The notes under the pieces were generated by a model. The model worked only from the letters and a program-made list of their open reading frames with translations. It was not told the origin of the DNA and made no database searches. Below, piece after piece: positions 4,967-5,179 of a stretch of 5,179 nt of DNA. Numbering within the stretch: the first letter of the stretch is position 1; each line of letters starts with the position of its first letter. Source of the stretch: Candidatus Rifleibacteriota bacterium (GTDB lineage: Bacteria > Muiribacteriota > Ozemobacteria > Ozemobacterales > Ozemobacteraceae); NCBI GenBank assembly GCA_028691595.1, contig JAQUZA010000264.1, forward strand, positions 1-5,179, written 5' to 3'. The position numbers were made by a program, and so were the translations under genes.

Positions 4967-5179
4967 TCAATCCTTGGGCTGTTCAGCCGGGGCACTGTCA
5001 CTTTTTTTCAGCGCCTGGCCGGCGGGAGTCTCTCTGGCGGTTTTGAAGCCGGTGAGGTGCTGAACAACCATACCGGCAAGCGTCAGGCCGAAAATAGCCG
5101 GCATGTAACTGATGGTTCCCTGGATCATGCGCTCACGGCCACGCTGCAGACCAGGCTCTTTCTGGTCGGCAGGAACAAT
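4967..5179 (-). CDS. C-terminal part of a probable ThiF/TcdA-family enzyme
   Basis: This frame reads leftward from the window edge and stops at 4969-4967 (TGA), giving 70 residues without a start. The visible core is RGRERMIQGTISYMPAIFGL, then a Gly/Ala-rich hydrophobic helix (TLAGMVVQHLTG). This resembles the end of ThiF/HesA-type adenylating enzymes, in particular tRNA threonylcarbamoyladenosine dehydratases (TcdA), which cyclise t6A37 in tRNAs using ATP. The nucleotide-binding and catalytic regions are outside the window, so the assignment rests on this tail alone. After the helix comes a polar tail of about 26 residues rich in Lys, Ala and Pro (FKTARETPAGQ to AEQPKD), longer than I expect for the family. 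The gene converges on rsmA. A fit with the ribosome/tRNA theme of rqcP-rsmA is suggestive only. Confidence 0.55.
   Translation of the reverse strand: MVPADQKEPGLQRGRERMIQGTISYMPAIFGLTLAGMVVQHLTGFKTARETPAGQALKKSDSAPAEQPKD

Overview
The window is a piece of bacterial chromosome with four protein-coding regions of recognisable type, one small secreted protein of unknown function, and a pair of non-coding mobile repeats. The 979-residue membrane-anchored parvulin protein (PpiD/SurA-like) suggests a bacterium with a substantial extracytoplasmic folding space, probably diderm. The short S4 protein is of the RqcP/YabO type rather than the longer proteobacterial HslR type. I cannot fix the phylum from this sequence. 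An uncultured, non-proteobacterial Gram-negative lineage would fit, but that is inference.

Layout. Positions 1-181 (minus strand) hold the start of a secreted Cys/His/Asp-rich protein that runs off the left edge. Positions 182-464 are a divergent intergenic region. It contains a 7-bp inverted repeat and, facing right, an unusually perfect sigma70-type promoter (consensus -35, extended -10 and consensus -10). The predicted transcript start falls at the foot of a two-part 5' hairpin. Positions 465-3404 encode the large parvulin protein, which ends at a perfect 17-bp terminator stem (3411-3449). Positions 3495-4608 carry an overlapping pair, an S4 RNA-binding protein (rqcP-like) and the 16S rRNA dimethyladenosine transferase rsmA (ksgA). 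Both genes concern ribosome function. Positions 4649-4932 are two tandem 142-bp MITE-like units with TA ends, terminal inverted repeats and nested hairpins. Positions 4967-5179 (minus strand) are the C-terminal end of a convergent gene, probably a ThiF/TcdA-family tRNA-modification enzyme.

How the parts relate. The parvulin gene appears to be its own strongly transcribed unit. The rqcP-rsmA pair is a translationally coupled ribosome-maintenance unit, and the MITE pair fills the space between converging rsmA and the ThiF-family gene. The points most worth a second look are the parvulin architecture and the tandem MITE pair. The parvulin protein has three tandem copies of a linker-plus-first-strand module, a further copy near the C-terminus, a roughly 115-residue insertion splitting the best parvulin domain, and three degenerate parvulins. 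In the MITE pair, divergence between the two units is concentrated at one end. I see no CRISPR array, tRNA, rRNA or defence system.
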